Source: Pluralibacter gergoviae ATCC 33028 = NBRC 105706 (GTDB lineage: Bacteria > Pseudomonadota > Gammaproteobacteria > Enterobacterales > Enterobacteriaceae). From it: a stretch of DNA of 64,000 nt. The stretch is taken from the NCBI RefSeq assembly GCF_001598855.1, contig NZ_BCZS01000008.1, forward strand, positions 124,001-188,000. The letters run 5' to 3'. The stretch's first letter is position 1. Every line of letters starts with the position of its first letter. The notes beneath the pieces were generated by a model. It worked only from the letters and a program-made list of their open reading frames with translations. It did not search any database and had not been told where the DNA came from. The translations under genes were made by a program, and so were the position numbers. This document shows positions 18,921 to 29,597 of this stretch, piece after piece.

Positions 18921-18950
18921 AAGGGCCACAGTTTGGCTGTGGCCCTTGTT
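18921..18950 (-). terminator. Terminator of acrAB
   Basis: AAGGGCCACAG / CTGTGGCCCTT forms an 11-bp stem with loop TTTGG, 24 bp after the acrB stop. T-rich sequence flanks it on both strands, so it may work in both directions. Confidence 0.78.
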
Positions 18951-18970
18951 TCTGTCAACCCGAGAGTTGA

Positions 18971-21900
18971 TTAATGGTGCTCAACCTTATGGCTGTGCTC
19001 AAGGTCATCGCTCTTTTTACTAAAGCGGCGGCGTACGACTACAAAGAACACCGGTACTAAGAAGATAGCCAGTATCGTTGCCGTGGCCATACCGCCGACG
19101 ACGCCGGTACCGACCGCATTCTGTGCGCCGGAGCCCGCGCCGGTGCTGAGCGCCAGCGGCAGTACGCCGAGGATAAAGGCCAGAGAGGTCATCAGAATCG
19201 GACGCAGACGCATGCGTACGGCGTTCAGCGTTGCCTCGATCAGACCCTGCCCCTCTTTCTCCATCAAATCCTTGGCAAATTCAACGATAAGTATGGCGTT
19301 CTTCGCCGATATCCCGATGGTGGTCAGCAGGCCAACCTGGAAGTAGACGTCGTTGTTCATTCCGCGGAACGTTGCGGCTAACAGCGCCCCGATAACCCCC
19401 AGCGGAACCACCAGCATAACGGAGAACGGTATTGACCAGCTCTCGTACAGCGCCGCCAGGCAGAGGAATACCACGATCAGCGAGATAGCGTACAGCGACG
19501 GCGCCTGGTTGCCGGAGAGGCGTTCCTGGTAGGACATGCCGGTCCAGTCATAGCCGATACCGCTCGGCAGCTTGCCGACCAGCTGTTCCATCAGCGCCAT
19601 CGCATCACCGGTACTCTTACCCGGCGCGGCTTCACCGAGGATTTCCATCGACGGCAGGCCGTTATAGCGCTCCAGACGCGGCGAACCGTACTCCCAGTGG
19701 GCGGTAGAGAAGGCCGCAAAAGGCACCATCTGGCCGTTACTGCCGCGCACATACCAGTTGTTGATATCTTCCGGCAGCATGCGGTATTTCGCCTCAGACA
19801 TCACGTACACCTTCTTCACGCGACCGCGGTCGATGAAGTCGTTGACGTAGCTACTGCCCCAGGCGGCGCCCAGCGTCGTATTGATGTCGCTGATCGACAC
19901 GCCCAGCGCCTGTGCTTTCTCCTGATCGATATTAACCTTGAATTGCGGCGTATCTTCCATGCCGTTTGGACGCACGCCCACCAGCACGTCAGGATGCTTG
20001 GCGATTTCGCCAAACAGCTGGTTACGCGCCTGAGTCAGGGCATCGTGGCCGAGGTTAGCCTGGTCGATAAGCTCAAAGTCAAAGCCGGTAGCCGTACCCA
20101 GCTCGATAATGGCCGGCAGGTTAAAGGCGAACACCACCGCATCTTTGATAGAGGAGAACTGCGCGCTGGCGCGGCTGGCGATGGCCGGCACTTTATTCTC
20201 CTTGCCCGGGCGCTCTTCCCAGTCTTTCATCGACACGAAGGCGAGGCCGACGTTCTGACCGCGGCCCGAGAAGCCAAAGCCGTTGACGGTAAATACCGAG
20301 TTAACGTTGTCCTTCTCTTTGGTCAGATAGTAGTGGCTTATCTCATCCAGCACCTTCTGAGTACGCTCCTGGGTGGCGCCAGCGGGAAGCTGTGCCATGG
20401 TCAGAAGCACGCCCTGGTCTTCGTCAGGCAGGAAGGAGCTTGGCAGACGCATGAACAGATAGGCCATGCCAACGACGATAAGAATATAGAGCACGAGATA
20501 GCGACCGGTGCTGCGCAGAATATTGCCTACGCTGCTGGTGTAGTGCTCGGTGCTCTTATCGAACATGCGGTTAAACCAGCCGAAAAAGCCCTTCTTGCCT
20601 TCACCGTGATCGCCTTTAGCGACCGGTTTCAGCATCGTGGCGCAGAGGGCAGGGGTGAGGATCATTGCCACCAGCACCGACAGCACCATCGCAGAAACGA
20701 TGGTTATCGAGAACTGGCGGTAAATTGCCCCGGTTGCGCCGCCGAAAAAGGCCATCGGCACGAATACCGCCGAGAGCACGAGGGCGATACCGACCAGCGC
20801 GCCCTGAATCTGCCCCATCGATTTCCGGGTAGCCTCTTTGGGCGGCAGGCCCTCTTCGACCATCACGCGCTCGACGTTTTCGACCACTACGATGGCGTCA
20901 TCCACCAGCAGGCCGATGGCGAGCACCATCCCGAACATCGTCAGGGTGTTTATCGAGAAGCCGAAGGCGGCCAGTATCGCGAAGGTCCCCATCAGAACGA
21001 CCGGTACAGCGATCGTCGGGATCAGCGTCGCGCGGAAGTTCTGCAGGAACAGGTACATAACGATAAAGACGAGGACGATACCTTCAATCAGCGTTTTGAC
21101 CACTTCGAAAATGGAGACCTTCACAAACGGTGTGGTGTCGTATGGATAAACGACCTTAAGACCGTGCGGGAAGTAGGGCTCCAGCTTGGCAATTGTGGCG
21201 CGAACGGCTTTTGCGGTATCCAGCGCGTTAGCGCCGGTCGCAAGCTTAATACCCAGGCCCGCAGCCGGTTTACCGTTATAGCGGGCGATAACGTCATAGT
21301 TTTCGCCGCCCAGCGCAATCTGCGCCACGTCGCGCAGCCGCACCTGGGAGCCGTCCTGGTTAACCTTCAGCAGGATCTTGCCGAACTCATCGGTAGAGGT
21401 CAGTCGCGTCTGGGCAATGATCGACGCGTTAAGCTGCTGGCCTTTCACCGGCGGCGTACCGCCGAGCTGGCCGGCGGCGACCTGGGCGTTCTGCGTTTTG
21501 ATAGCGGCAATGACGTCTACCGGCGTCAGCTGGTAGTTGTTGAGTTTGGTGGGATCCATCCAGATGCGCATTGCGTACTGGGCGCCGAACAGCTGGACGT
21601 CACCCACGCCGCGGGTACGGCTGACCGGGTCCTTAATGGTCGCCCCCACGTAGTCGGCGATATCGTCCTGAGTCATGGAGCCATCGGTGCTGATCATCCC
21701 GAGTACCATCAGGAAGGAGCTGGAGGACTTCTTGACGTTAACGCCCTGCTGCTGAACTTCCTGCGGCAGCAGCGGCATCGCCAGCTGCAGTTTGTTCTGT
21801 ACCTGTACCTGAGCGATATCGGCGTTAGTACCGGAGTCAAAGGTCACGGTTATCTGAACGGTACCGGTTGAGTCACTGGTGGAGGACATGTACAGCAGGT

Positions 21901-22120
21901 TATCAATGCCGTTCATGTTCTGTTCAATCACCTGGGTAACCGTATCCTGTACCGTCTTGGCATCCGCGCCCGGGTAGCTGGCGGTTATCTCAACCGACGG
22001 CGGGGCGATAGTCGGGTACTGCGCAACCGGGAGCTTGAGTATGGAAAGCCCCCCGGCCAGCATCAGCACCAGCGCAATCACCCAGGCAAAAATGGGGCGA
22101 TCGATGAAGAAATTCGACAT
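18971..22120 (-). CDS. acrB: AcrB, RND multidrug efflux pump
   Basis: A 1049-residue RND transporter, exactly the E. coli AcrB length. It begins [17 protein letters not shown]. Transmembrane helix 4 carries the proton-relay aspartates in [10 protein letters not shown] (about 407-408). It forms trimers in the inner membrane and passes drugs, bile salts and dyes through AcrA to TolC, driven by the proton gradient. It follows acrA by 22 bp. The long plus-strand frame at 19697-21871 is a shadow. Confidence 0.98.
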   Translation of the reverse strand: MSNFFIDRPIFAWVIALVLMLAGGLSILKLPVAQYPTIAPPSVEITASYPGADAKTVQDTVTQVIEQNMNGIDNLLYMSSTSDSTGTVQITVTFDSGTNADIAQVQVQNKLQLAMPLLPQEVQQQGVNVKKSSSSFLMVLGMISTDGSMTQDDIADYVGATIKDPVSRTRGVGDVQLFGAQYAMRIWMDPTKLNNYQLTPVDVIAAIKTQNAQVAAGQLGGTPPVKGQQLNASIIAQTRLTSTDEFGKILLKVNQDGSQVRLRDVAQIALGGENYDVIARYNGKPAAGLGIKLATGANALDTAKAVRATIAKLEPYFPHGLKVVYPYDTTPFVKVSIFEVVKTLIEGIVLVFIVMYLFLQNFRATLIPTIAVPVVLMGTFAILAAFGFSINTLTMFGMVLAIGLLVDDAIVVVENVERVMVEEGLPPKEATRKSMGQIQGALVGIALVLSAVFVPMAFFGGATGAIYRQFSITIVSAMVLSVLVAMILTPALCATMLKPVAKGDHGEGKKGFFGWFNRMFDKSTEHYTSSVGNILRSTGRYLVLYILIVVGMAYLFMRLPSSFLPDEDQGVLLTMAQLPAGATQERTQKVLDEISHYYLTKEKDNVNSVFTVNGFGFSGRGQNVGLAFVSMKDWEERPGKENKVPAIASRASAQFSSIKDAVVFAFNLPAIIELGTATGFDFELIDQANLGHDALTQARNQLFGEIAKHPDVLVGVRPNGMEDTPQFKVNIDQEKAQALGVSISDINTTLGAAWGSSYVNDFIDRGRVKKVYVMSEAKYRMLPEDINNWYVRGSNGQMVPFAAFSTAHWEYGSPRLERYNGLPSMEILGEAAPGKSTGDAMALMEQLVGKLPSGIGYDWTGMSYQERLSGNQAPSLYAISLIVVFLCLAALYESWSIPFSVMLVVPLGVIGALLAATFRGMNNDVYFQVGLLTTIGISAKNAILIVEFAKDLMEKEGQGLIEATLNAVRMRLRPILMTSLAFILGVLPLALSTGAGSGAQNAVGTGVVGGMATATILAIFLVPVFFVVVRRRFSKKSDDLEHSHKVEHH

Positions 22121-22142
22121 GTCTTAACGTCTCCTGTTTAAG

Positions 22143-23327
22143 TTAAGACTGAGGTTGTTCTGACTGAGCGTTTTGCTGTTTTTTGTCGTCAGGATTCACT
22201 TCCTGGGCTTTAACCTGCGCCCCTGGCTTCACCTTCTGCAGGCCGGTGATGATCACTTTATCACCGGCCTTCAGGCCGTCGGTCACCAGCCACTTATCGC
22301 CAATCGCCTGGCTTGCGGTTATCTGGCGCACCGCGACTTTATTGTCGCCGTCAACCACCATCGCCGTGGCATCACCGCGCGGGTTGCGGGTCACGCCCTG
22401 CTGCGGAACCAGCAGCGCATTCGGGTTTATACCCTCTTCAAGCTTCGCGCGCACGAACATGCCCGGCAGCAGGGTATGATTCGGGTTCGGGAAGATGGCG
22501 CGCAGGGTGATGGAGCCGGTGGTCTGATCGACGGTCACGTCGGAGAACTGCAGCGAGCCGCTCTGCGGGTAGCTGATACCGTCCTGGGTGATCAGATCGA
22601 CTTTGGCTTTGCCGTCCTTCTGCTTCAGCGTGCCGTTATCCAGCTCCTGTTTCAGGCGCAGGAAGTCGTTGCTGGACTGGGTGACGTCAACGTAGATAGG
22701 ATCGAGCTGTTGAACGGTGGCCAGCGCGTTGGCCTGGCCGTTTTGCACCAGCGCCCCTTCGGTTACCGCCGATTTCCCGATGCGTCCGCTGATCGGGGAG
22801 GTCACCTTGGTGTAGGCCAGATTGATACGCGCTGTCTCAACGGCGGCTTTTGCTGCCAGAACCGCGGCGTCTGCCTGCTGGGCGTCGGCCTGGGCGCTAT
22901 CGAAATCCTGCTTGCTGATGTACTGCGTTCCCACCAGTTTCTGATAGCGATTCAACGTCAGCTGGGCAATTTTTGCCGCCGCTTCGGCTTTCGCCAGATC
23001 GCCTTTTGCGCTGCTGTAAGCGGCCTGATAGGTGGCAGGATCTATCTGATAAAGGGAAACGCCGGCGACAACATCGCTGCCTTCCGTAAAGTTTCGTTTC
23101 AGAATAATACCGCTCACCTGGGGACGCACTTCCGCTACGCGAAAGGCATTGGTCCGGCCAGGTAATTCGGTGGTGATTTGGAGAGGTTCGGTTTTGAGCG
23201 TTACGACACCCACTTCTGGCACCTGCTGCTGCTGCTTGGCCTCTTTGTCATCACATCCTGTAAGCGCTAAGCTGCCCGAGAGCATCAGAACGACCGCCAG
23301 AGGCGTTAACCCTCTGTTTTTGTTCAT
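22143..23327 (-). CDS. acrA: AcrA, periplasmic adaptor lipoprotein of AcrAB-TolC
   Basis: A 394-residue membrane-fusion protein. MNKNRGLTPLAVV at 23327 is the family start; 14 further residues are open upstream. The lipobox LTGC places the acylated cysteine at residue 25. Beta-barrel, lipoyl and alpha-hairpin (about 100-170) domains follow. It bridges AcrB and TolC. Transcription starts from the acrA-acrR divergent region, which contains the AcrR operator. Confidence 0.97.
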   Translation of the reverse strand: MNKNRGLTPLAVVLMLSGSLALTGCDDKEAKQQQQVPEVGVVTLKTEPLQITTELPGRTNAFRVAEVRPQVSGIILKRNFTEGSDVVAGVSLYQIDPATYQAAYSSAKGDLAKAEAAAKIAQLTLNRYQKLVGTQYISKQDFDSAQADAQQADAAVLAAKAAVETARINLAYTKVTSPISGRIGKSAVTEGALVQNGQANALATVQQLDPIYVDVTQSSNDFLRLKQELDNGTLKQKDGKAKVDLITQDGISYPQSGSLQFSDVTVDQTTGSITLRAIFPNPNHTLLPGMFVRAKLEEGINPNALLVPQQGVTRNPRGDATAMVVDGDNKVAVRQITASQAIGDKWLVTDGLKAGDKVIITGLQKVKPGAQVKAQEVNPDDKKQQNAQSEQPQS

Positions 23328-23414
23328 ATGTAAACCTCGAATGTCCGATTTCAAATGTTGGATGGACAAATGTCCACAAACCCATTGCTGCTTTATATTT
23401 TGATCTTACTATGG

Positions 23415-23438
23415 TACATACATTCACAAATGTATGTA
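23415..23438. promoter_or_regulatory. AcrR operator in the acrA-acrR intergenic region
   Basis: A perfect palindrome TACATACATT-n4-AATGTATGTA. Length and half-sites equal the known E. coli AcrR operator. AcrR bound here represses acrAB and its own gene. Confidence 0.9.
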
Positions 23439-23466
23439 AATCTAACCTCTGTAAATTCACCAACCT

Positions 23467-24120
23467 ATGGCACGAAAAACCAAACAACAGGCGATGGAAA
23501 CGCGGCAACATATTTTAGATGTCGCCCTGCGTCTTTTCTCTCAGCAGGGAGTATCATCCACGTCACTTGCCGAGATTGCCAAAGCGGCTGGCGTCACGCG
23601 CGGTGCCATATACTGGCATTTCAAAAATAAGTCCGACCTCTTCTGTGAGATCTGGCAGCTGTCTGAATCCTGCATCACCGATAAAGAGACTGAATATCGG
23701 GCGCAGCTCCCCGGCGATCCGCTCTCTGTTCTTACCAATATACTGATCTATATTCTTGAAGCTACTGTGATGGAAGAACGTCGTCGCTTATTGATGGAGA
23801 TAATCTTTCATAAATGTGAATTTGTCGGGGAAATGGCGGCTGTACGGCACCAGCAGCGTAATCTCTGCATCGAAAGCTACGACCGCATTGAGCAAATCCT
23901 CAATGAGTGCATCGCCGCCGGTCAGCTGCCGGAGGATTTACTCACCCGCCAGGCCGCCATTCTGATGCGCAGCTATATCTCCGGCATTGTCGAAAACTGG
24001 CTATTTGCGCCTGACTCTTTTGAGCTGAAAAAAGAGGCTCGTAACTACGTGAATATTCTGCTGGAAATGTATCAATTCTGCCCTACGCTACGCGCTGCGC
24101 CGCAGGCGGAGAGCTCCTGA
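23467..24120 (+). CDS. acrR: AcrR, TetR-family repressor of acrAB
   Basis: A 217-residue TetR-type repressor (E. coli 215). The helix-turn-helix lies at about 28-50 with recognition helix [14 protein letters not shown]. The C-terminal ligand domain binds pump substrates such as dyes and releases the DNA. It is divergent from acrA across a 139-bp region with a palindromic operator. Full length, with no frameshift of the kind that causes pump overexpression. Confidence 0.96.
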   Translation: MARKTKQQAMETRQHILDVALRLFSQQGVSSTSLAEIAKAAGVTRGAIYWHFKNKSDLFCEIWQLSESCITDKETEYRAQLPGDPLSVLTNILIYILEATVMEERRRLLMEIIFHKCEFVGEMAAVRHQQRNLCIESYDRIEQILNECIAAGQLPEDLLTRQAAILMRSYISGIVENWLFAPDSFELKKEARNYVNILLEMYQFCPTLRAAPQAESS

Positions 24121-24249
24121 TTTACGCATCTGTCAACCGGTAACATTTTCCTGCGGGTTCCCGCTATTCGGCGAAGGAGAGAAGTGCTATTCTTCGCCAG
24201 ATTCCACGCCCTGTAACCACGGGTTCTCAAATCACTAACAACTGACGCT

Positions 24250-27200
24250 ATGCAGCCGACTCTCTTCTGGCGAAAATCGCTTTTCGCACTTATTGTCACA
24301 CTGTTCTGTTTCTTTGCCGTAACGCAGCCCGCGCTGGCGAAAGAGCAGTCTACCACTGATTTGCCCGATCGCGCTGACATTCAAAAACAGCTGACCGCAT
24401 TAGGGAAGAAAAAAGACCTGACGCCGCAGGATAAGCTGGTCGAACAGGATCTGACGGAAACGCTGCAGACGCTGGATAAAATAGATCGCGTTAAGGATGA
24501 AACGGCGCAACTTAAGCAGCAGATAGAGCAGGCGCCGGTAAAAATGCGCCAGGCCAGCGATGGTCTTGCTGCCCTGAGCGACGTTGATAATGATGACGAG
24601 ACCCGCCGCACGCTGGACCGCCTGTCGGTGCGCCAGCTTGAGGCCCGGGTCAGCGACGTTATTGAACAGCTGCAGGCGGCGCAGAACGATCTGGCCTCTT
24701 ATAACAGCCAACTGGTCTCGCTGCAGACCCAGCCCGAGCGGGTGCAGAACGCGATGTACTCCGCCTCGCAGCAGTTGCAGCAGATCCGCAGCCGCCTCAA
24801 CGGTACCACCGTGGGCGAGGGCGCCCTGCGCGATACTCAGCAGACTCAGCTTCTTGCCCAGCAGGCATTGCTCATCGCCGAGCTTGAGCAGCAGCGTAAA
24901 AGCCTCTCCGGCAACACCGTGCTGCAGGATGCGCTGCAGAAACAGCGGGATTACGTTACGGCCAACAGCAACCGGCTGGAGCACCAGCTCGAGCTGCTGC
25001 AGTCGGCGCTGAACAACAAGCGGCTGACGCTGACCGAGCAGACGGCGAAAGAGGCCATTACGCCGGATGATACGGCGCGCATTCAGGCCAACCCGCTGGT
25101 GAAGCAGGAGCTTGAAACTAATCATCAGCTCAGCGAGCGGCTGATTGCCGCGACCCAGAGCGGAAACCAGCTGTTCCAGCAAAATATCCGCATCAAGACG
25201 TGGCTCGACCGCGCCTTGCAGTCCGAGCGCAATATCAAAGAGCAGATCTCGATGCTCAAGGGCAGCCTACTGCTCTCAAGGATCCTCTATCAGGAGCAGC
25301 AGCGCATTCCGTCGGCCGATGAGCTGGAGGACATGACCTCGCGCATCGCCGATCTGCGCCTTGAGCAGTTTGAAATCAACCAGCAGCGCGACGCGCTTTT
25401 CCAGAGCGATGACTATGTGTCGAAGCTGGAAGTGGGCCATGAAAGCGAAGTCAACGACGACGTGACCGATGCGCTGGAGCAGGTTATCGACATGCGCCGC
25501 GAGCTGCTGGACCAGATGAACAAGCAGCTCGGCAACCAGCTGATGATGGCCATCAATCTGCAGATTAACCAGCAGCAATTGGTTAGCGTCTCCAGGAGTC
25601 TGCGCGATATCCTCACTCAGCAGATCTTCTGGGTGAACAGCAACAAGCCAATGGACTGGGAGTGGTTTAAAGCCTTTCCATCGGCGGTGCAGGACCAGTT
25701 CAGCAAAATGAAGATCACCGTTAACTGGGAGAAGGCCTGGCCGGCGGTGTTCCTGGCGTTTCTCGCCGGACTGCCGCTGCTGCTGATTGGCGGCCTGATC
25801 CGCTGGCGGCTGGCGTGGCTTAAACACTACCAGGCGACGCTCGCTTCTGAGGTGGGGCAACTGCGCAACGACAGCCAGCTGCATACCCCGAAGGCGCTGC
25901 TCATTGACCTGATCCGCGCCCTGCCGGTGGTGCTGATTATTCTGGCGGTGGGGCTGGTGCTGCTTACCATGCAGCTGAACATCAGCGATCTGCTGTGGGC
26001 CTTTAGCAAGAAGCTGGCGGTATTCTGGCTGGTGTTTGGCCTCTGCTGGAAGGTGCTGGAAAAAGACGGCGTCGCCGTGCGGCACTTCAATATGCCGCCG
26101 CAGCTCACCAGCCACTGGCGGCGGCAGATTGTCCGCATCAGCCTGGCGCTGCTGCCGCTGCACTTCTGGTCGGTCGCGGCGGAGCTGTCGCCGCTGCACC
26201 TGATGGACGACGCCATCGGCCAGTTTGTTATTTTCCTCAACCTGCTGGTCATCGCTATTCTTACCTGGCCGATGTGCCGCGAAAGCTGGCGCGACAAAGA
26301 GTCCCACGGCCTCCGGCTGGCGACCATTACCGTGCTGGCCATCGTGCCGGTGGCGCTAATGGTGCTGACCGCCACCGGCTATTTCTATACTACGCTGCGC
26401 CTTGCCGGACGCTGGATTGAAACCGTTTACCTCGTTATCCTCTGGAACCTGCTCTGGCATACGGTGATGCGCGGCCTCAGCGTTGCCGCCCGGCGCATTG
26501 CCTATCGCCGCGCGCTTGCCCGCCGCCAGCACCTCGTTAAAGAGGGCGCGGAGGGCGCCGAACCGCTGGAGGAGCCGGCCATCGGCCTCGATGAGGTTAA
26601 CCAGCAGACGCTGCGCATCACCATGCTGGTGATGTTTGCCCTGTTTGCCGTGGTTTTCTGGGCCATCTGGTCTGACTTAATTTCAGTCTTTGCCTATCTC
26701 GACAGCATTACCCTGTGGACCTATAGCGTGACGGAGGCGGGCAGCAGCGTGATGCGCAGCGTGACCCTCGGCAGCCTGCTGTTTGCGCTGGTTATCCTGG
26801 TGGTGGCCTGGGCGCTGATCCGCAACCTGCCCGGCCTGCTTGAGGTGCTGGTGCTCTCGCGGCTCAATATGCGTCAGGGGGCCTCCTACGCGATAACCAC
26901 CATTCTCAACTACGTGATTATCGCCGTCGGCGCCACCACCGTTCTCGGATCGCTCGGCGTCTCGTGGGATAAGCTGCAGTGGCTGGCGGCGGCGCTGTCG
27001 GTGGGCCTCGGCTTTGGCCTGCAGGAGATCTTCGGTAACTTCGTCTCGGGTCTGATTATTCTGTTTGAGCGCCCGGTGCGCATCGGCGACACCATCACCA
27101 TCGGCAGCTTCTCGGGTTCCGTCAGCAAGATCCGCATCCGCGCGACCACCATTACCGACTTCGATCGCAAAGAGGTGATCATTCCCAATAAGGCCTTCGT

Positions 27201-27597
27201 TACCGAGCGCCTGATCAACTGGTCGCTGAGCGATACCGTCACCCGGCTGGTGATCAGCCTCGGCGTGGCCTACGGCTCCGATCTCGATAAGGTGAAAGAG
27301 GTGCTGCTGCAGGCGGCGAAAGAGCATCCGAAAGTGATGCACGATCCGGCTCCGGCGGTGTTCTTCACCACCTTCGGCGCCAGCACCCTCGACCACGAGC
27401 TGCGCCTCTACGTGCGCGAACTGCGCGATCGCAGCTATACCGTCGACGAGCTGAACCGGGCCATCGACAGGCTGTGCCGTGAAAACAATATCGATATCGC
27501 CTTCAACCAGCTTGAGGTGCATCTGCACAATGAGAAGGGCGATGAGGTCACGGAGGTTAAGCGCGAGCTGAAGGGAGACGATCCGACGCGGGCCTAG
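24250..27597 (+). CDS. mscK: MscK, potassium-dependent mechanosensitive channel
   Basis: A 1115-residue MscS-family channel (E. coli MscK/KefA 1120). A signal peptide ends at about ALA-KE (residue 30). A long periplasmic coiled-coil domain spans about 35-490. Several transmembrane helices follow, and the MscS core with its pore helix, in the GLGFGLQEIFGNFVSG context, lies near 915-935, then the cytoplasmic cage. It opens under membrane tension in high external potassium and protects against hypo-osmotic shock. Confidence 0.95.
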   Translation: MQPTLFWRKSLFALIVTLFCFFAVTQPALAKEQSTTDLPDRADIQKQLTALGKKKDLTPQDKLVEQDLTETLQTLDKIDRVKDETAQLKQQIEQAPVKMRQASDGLAALSDVDNDDETRRTLDRLSVRQLEARVSDVIEQLQAAQNDLASYNSQLVSLQTQPERVQNAMYSASQQLQQIRSRLNGTTVGEGALRDTQQTQLLAQQALLIAELEQQRKSLSGNTVLQDALQKQRDYVTANSNRLEHQLELLQSALNNKRLTLTEQTAKEAITPDDTARIQANPLVKQELETNHQLSERLIAATQSGNQLFQQNIRIKTWLDRALQSERNIKEQISMLKGSLLLSRILYQEQQRIPSADELEDMTSRIADLRLEQFEINQQRDALFQSDDYVSKLEVGHESEVNDDVTDALEQVIDMRRELLDQMNKQLGNQLMMAINLQINQQQLVSVSRSLRDILTQQIFWVNSNKPMDWEWFKAFPSAVQDQFSKMKITVNWEKAWPAVFLAFLAGLPLLLIGGLIRWRLAWLKHYQATLASEVGQLRNDSQLHTPKALLIDLIRALPVVLIILAVGLVLLTMQLNISDLLWAFSKKLAVFWLVFGLCWKVLEKDGVAVRHFNMPPQLTSHWRRQIVRISLALLPLHFWSVAAELSPLHLMDDAIGQFVIFLNLLVIAILTWPMCRESWRDKESHGLRLATITVLAIVPVALMVLTATGYFYTTLRLAGRWIETVYLVILWNLLWHTVMRGLSVAARRIAYRRALARRQHLVKEGAEGAEPLEEPAIGLDEVNQQTLRITMLVMFALFAVVFWAIWSDLISVFAYLDSITLWTYSVTEAGSSVMRSVTLGSLLFALVILVVAWALIRNLPGLLEVLVLSRLNMRQGASYAITTILNYVIIAVGATTVLGSLGVSWDKLQWLAAALSVGLGFGLQEIFGNFVSGLIILFERPVRIGDTITIGSFSGSVSKIRIRATTITDFDRKEVIIPNKAFVTERLINWSLSDTVTRLVISLGVAYGSDLDKVKEVLLQAAKEHPKVMHDPAPAVFFTTFGASTLDHELRLYVRELRDRSYTVDELNRAIDRLCRENNIDIAFNQLEVHLHNEKGDEVTEVKRELKGDDPTRA

Positions 27598-27614
27598 CGC
27601 CGGCGGCGGGAAAC

Positions 27615-27821
27615 TCAGGTTTTCTCCCCTCTCCCGCAGGGAGAGGGGACGGGAGGGAGGGCATCCGGCGGCACGCCCCCCTCTCGCACCTTGCGCTCAA
27701 AATCCCGCGTCACGATCGCCAGCGCGCCCAGTACCGTCTGCGGCGCCACGCCGTTCTCCTCCAGCAGCATAATCAAATCTACGGCCAGCTTGACTTCATC
27801 CGGGGCGTTTTCCAGCGACAT
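27615..27821 (-). CDS. rsmS: RsmS (YbaM), small protein with a repeat-derived C-terminal tail
   Basis: A 68-residue protein. Residues 1-47 match the 53-residue E. coli RsmS/YbaM ([17 protein letters not shown]...), a pleiotropic regulator of exoenzymes named in pectobacteria. The last 20 residues are unrelated to it, rich in Pro and Gly, and are encoded partly by a CCCCTCTCCC/GGGAGAGGGG hairpin at 27626-27648. The ancestral stop seems to have been lost so that translation runs through the intergenic palindrome. It follows priC by 12 bp. Confidence 0.85.
   Translation of the reverse strand: MSLENAPDEVKLAVDLIMLLEENGVAPQTVLGALAIVTRDFERKVREGGVPPDALPPVPSPCGRGEKT
27626..27648. repeat. CCTCTCC-type palindrome inside the rsmS 3' end
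   Basis: A 10-bp perfect stem CCCCTCTCCC / GGGAGAGGGG with loop GCA. Similar palindromes occur at 8523, 10209 and 36600 in intergenic places. Here it is inside coding sequence. It lies between convergent mscK and rsmS and may end the mscK transcript. Confidence 0.7.
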
Positions 27822-27833
27822 TTTCTCTCCTCA

Positions 27834-28361
27834 TTAGCGCGTCATGCGCGCCAGTACGTTTTCGATTTTTTCCAGCGCCGCCCGGCAGCGGGCCAGGCGC
27901 GCGGCGCAGGCCTCCACTTCCCGGCTGAGGCGCTGCTGCTCGTCAAGCGTAGTCGCCTGCGCCAGCATCTGCCTGCGCGCCTGGGTCATCTCCAGCAGGC
28001 GACGCTCGTACTCCTGATGCTGCAGGCGCCTGCGCTGCCAGCGGGTGAGGCCAGGAGAGCCGCTGTCCCAACCGCGCAGCATCCAGGCCTTGCTCTCGCG
28101 GGCGATGGCCTCCAGCTGCGCCGCCAGCCGCTCCGCCAGCCACTGAACCTGGGCAGGTTGCTGCTGGGCAACGGCTCGTTCGAGCGACCGCAGATTAGCG
28201 CGCGCCTCCTCGGCGCAGGCCTGCAGCCGGGGACTGCGGGTGGTAAACAGCTGGCGATCAAAGCGCGCGCCGAGGGTGGCGTGCTGCGCCACCGGAGCGA
28301 TTTCCGCTTCGAGCCGCGACAGCTGGGCGTCCAGCGATTGCAGTAGCGTATCGGTTTTCAT
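27834..28361 (-). CDS. priC: PriC, primosomal replication protein N''
   Basis: A 175-residue, almost wholly helical basic protein with the length of E. coli PriC. It recognises stalled forks and loads DnaB through DnaC in the PriA-independent restart path. Conserved surface segments include ARFDRQLFTTRSPRLQAC and RWQRRRLQHQEYERRL. It is the first gene of priC-rsmS and divergent from ybaN. Confidence 0.94.
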   Translation of the reverse strand: MKTDTLLQSLDAQLSRLEAEIAPVAQHATLGARFDRQLFTTRSPRLQACAEEARANLRSLERAVAQQQPAQVQWLAERLAAQLEAIARESKAWMLRGWDSGSPGLTRWQRRRLQHQEYERRLLEMTQARRQMLAQATTLDEQQRLSREVEACAARLARCRAALEKIENVLARMTR

Positions 28362-28427
28362 GTTTTCTCCGCTGAACGGGAATAAGCTGTGCTACATTTG
28401 CCGTTCAGTTTGGTAACGATTCTCGCT

Positions 28428-28808
28428 ATGAAACGGACTATTCTAATCATCATCGGCTGGCTGGCGATAGTGCTGGGTACGCTGGGCGTGTTTTTGCCGC
28501 TGCTGCCCACCACGCCGTTCATCCTGCTGGCGGCCTGGTGCTTCTCGCGCTCCTCGCCGCGCTTTCACCATTGGTTGCTTCATCGATCGTGGTTTGGTCC
28601 CTATCTGCGCCACTGGCAGCAGCATAAAGCGATGCCGCCGGGGGCCAGGCCGCGCGCTATCGCGGTGATTATTATCACCTTTGCCCTCTCGCTGTGGCTG
28701 GTGAAGATCTTGTGGGTACGCATTCTGCTGCTGGTGATGCTGGTCTGCCTGCTGTTTTTCCTCTGGCGGATCCCGGTGGTTGATACAGAGCAACAAAAAG
28801 AGCAATGA
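28428..28808 (+). CDS. ybaN: YbaN, DUF454 inner-membrane protein
   Basis: A 126-residue small membrane protein (E. coli 125) with the DUF454 signature GVFLPLLPTTPFILLAAWCFSRSSPRF split over the first two hydrophobic segments. Three to four transmembrane segments are likely. ATG 28428 gives the family start MKRTILIIIGW. Function is unknown. It precedes apt by about 150 bp. Confidence 0.92.
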   Translation: MKRTILIIIGWLAIVLGTLGVFLPLLPTTPFILLAAWCFSRSSPRFHHWLLHRSWFGPYLRHWQQHKAMPPGARPRAIAVIIITFALSLWLVKILWVRILLLVMLVCLLFFLWRIPVVDTEQQKEQ

Positions 28809-28955
28809 CCGTAATGGTTATTGCAATTATGGCGGACTGCCAGTACATTCTGGCGTTTTCGAGCACGGGCGCCGCTGGTTAAAGGTTAAACTTCTCTGAC
28901 CCTGACCGCACGTTAGCGCCTTGTGAGTAACACCGTTTTAATCAGGCATACACCT

Positions 28956-29507
28956 ATGACCGCAACTGCACAGCAGCTTGAATTTCTGAAAAACAGCATC
29001 AAAAGCATCCAGGACTATCCGAAGCCTGGCATTCTTTTCCGCGATGTCACCAGTTTGCTGGAAGACCCGAAAGCCTATGCGCTCAGCATTGAACTGCTGA
29101 CCGGACGCTATAAAGACGCCGGGATCACCAAAGTGGTCGGTACCGAGGCGCGCGGCTTTCTGTTTGGTGCTCCGGTCGCGCTGGCGCTGGGCGTAGGGTT
29201 CGTTCCGGTACGTAAGCCGGGTAAGCTGCCGCGCGAAACCCTCGCCGAAAGCTACGAGCTGGAGTACGGCACCGACCAGCTGGAAATTCACGTTGATGCC
29301 ATCAAGCCGGGCGACAAGGTGCTGGTGGTGGACGATCTGCTGGCCACCGGCGGCACCATCGAAGCCACCGTGAAGCTGATCCGCCGTCTGGGCGGCGATG
29401 TCACCGACGCGGCGTTTGTTATCAACCTGTTCGACATCGGCGGCGAACAGCGTCTGGAGAAGATGGGCATCAACTGCTACAGCCTGGTCAACTTCCCCGG
29501 CCACTGA
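28956..29507 (+). CDS. apt: Apt, adenine phosphoribosyltransferase
   Basis: A 183-residue type I phosphoribosyltransferase, the E. coli length. The PRPP-binding motif [13 protein letters not shown] is at about 121-133. It salvages adenine to AMP. ATG 28956 gives [12 protein letters not shown]; an in-frame GTG at 28923 adds 11 residues without family support. It is upstream of dnaX as in E. coli. Confidence 0.96.
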   Translation: MTATAQQLEFLKNSIKSIQDYPKPGILFRDVTSLLEDPKAYALSIELLTGRYKDAGITKVVGTEARGFLFGAPVALALGVGFVPVRKPGKLPRETLAESYELEYGTDQLEIHVDAIKPGDKVLVVDDLLATGGTIEATVKLIRRLGGDVTDAAFVINLFDIGGEQRLEKMGINCYSLVNFPGH

Positions 29508-29597
29508 TTCGGCCTCTCCCGCAGCCTCGCCCAACGGGTGAGGTTGTGTTAGCATTATCCCCCTGTATTCCACCTTCCAGCGTTTCAGAGCCAGCCC

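Noticed and set aside
19697-21871. A 724-codon open frame on the plus strand opposite acrB
   Set aside because: AcrB is certain on the other strand, and this product has no family features. Same cause as above.
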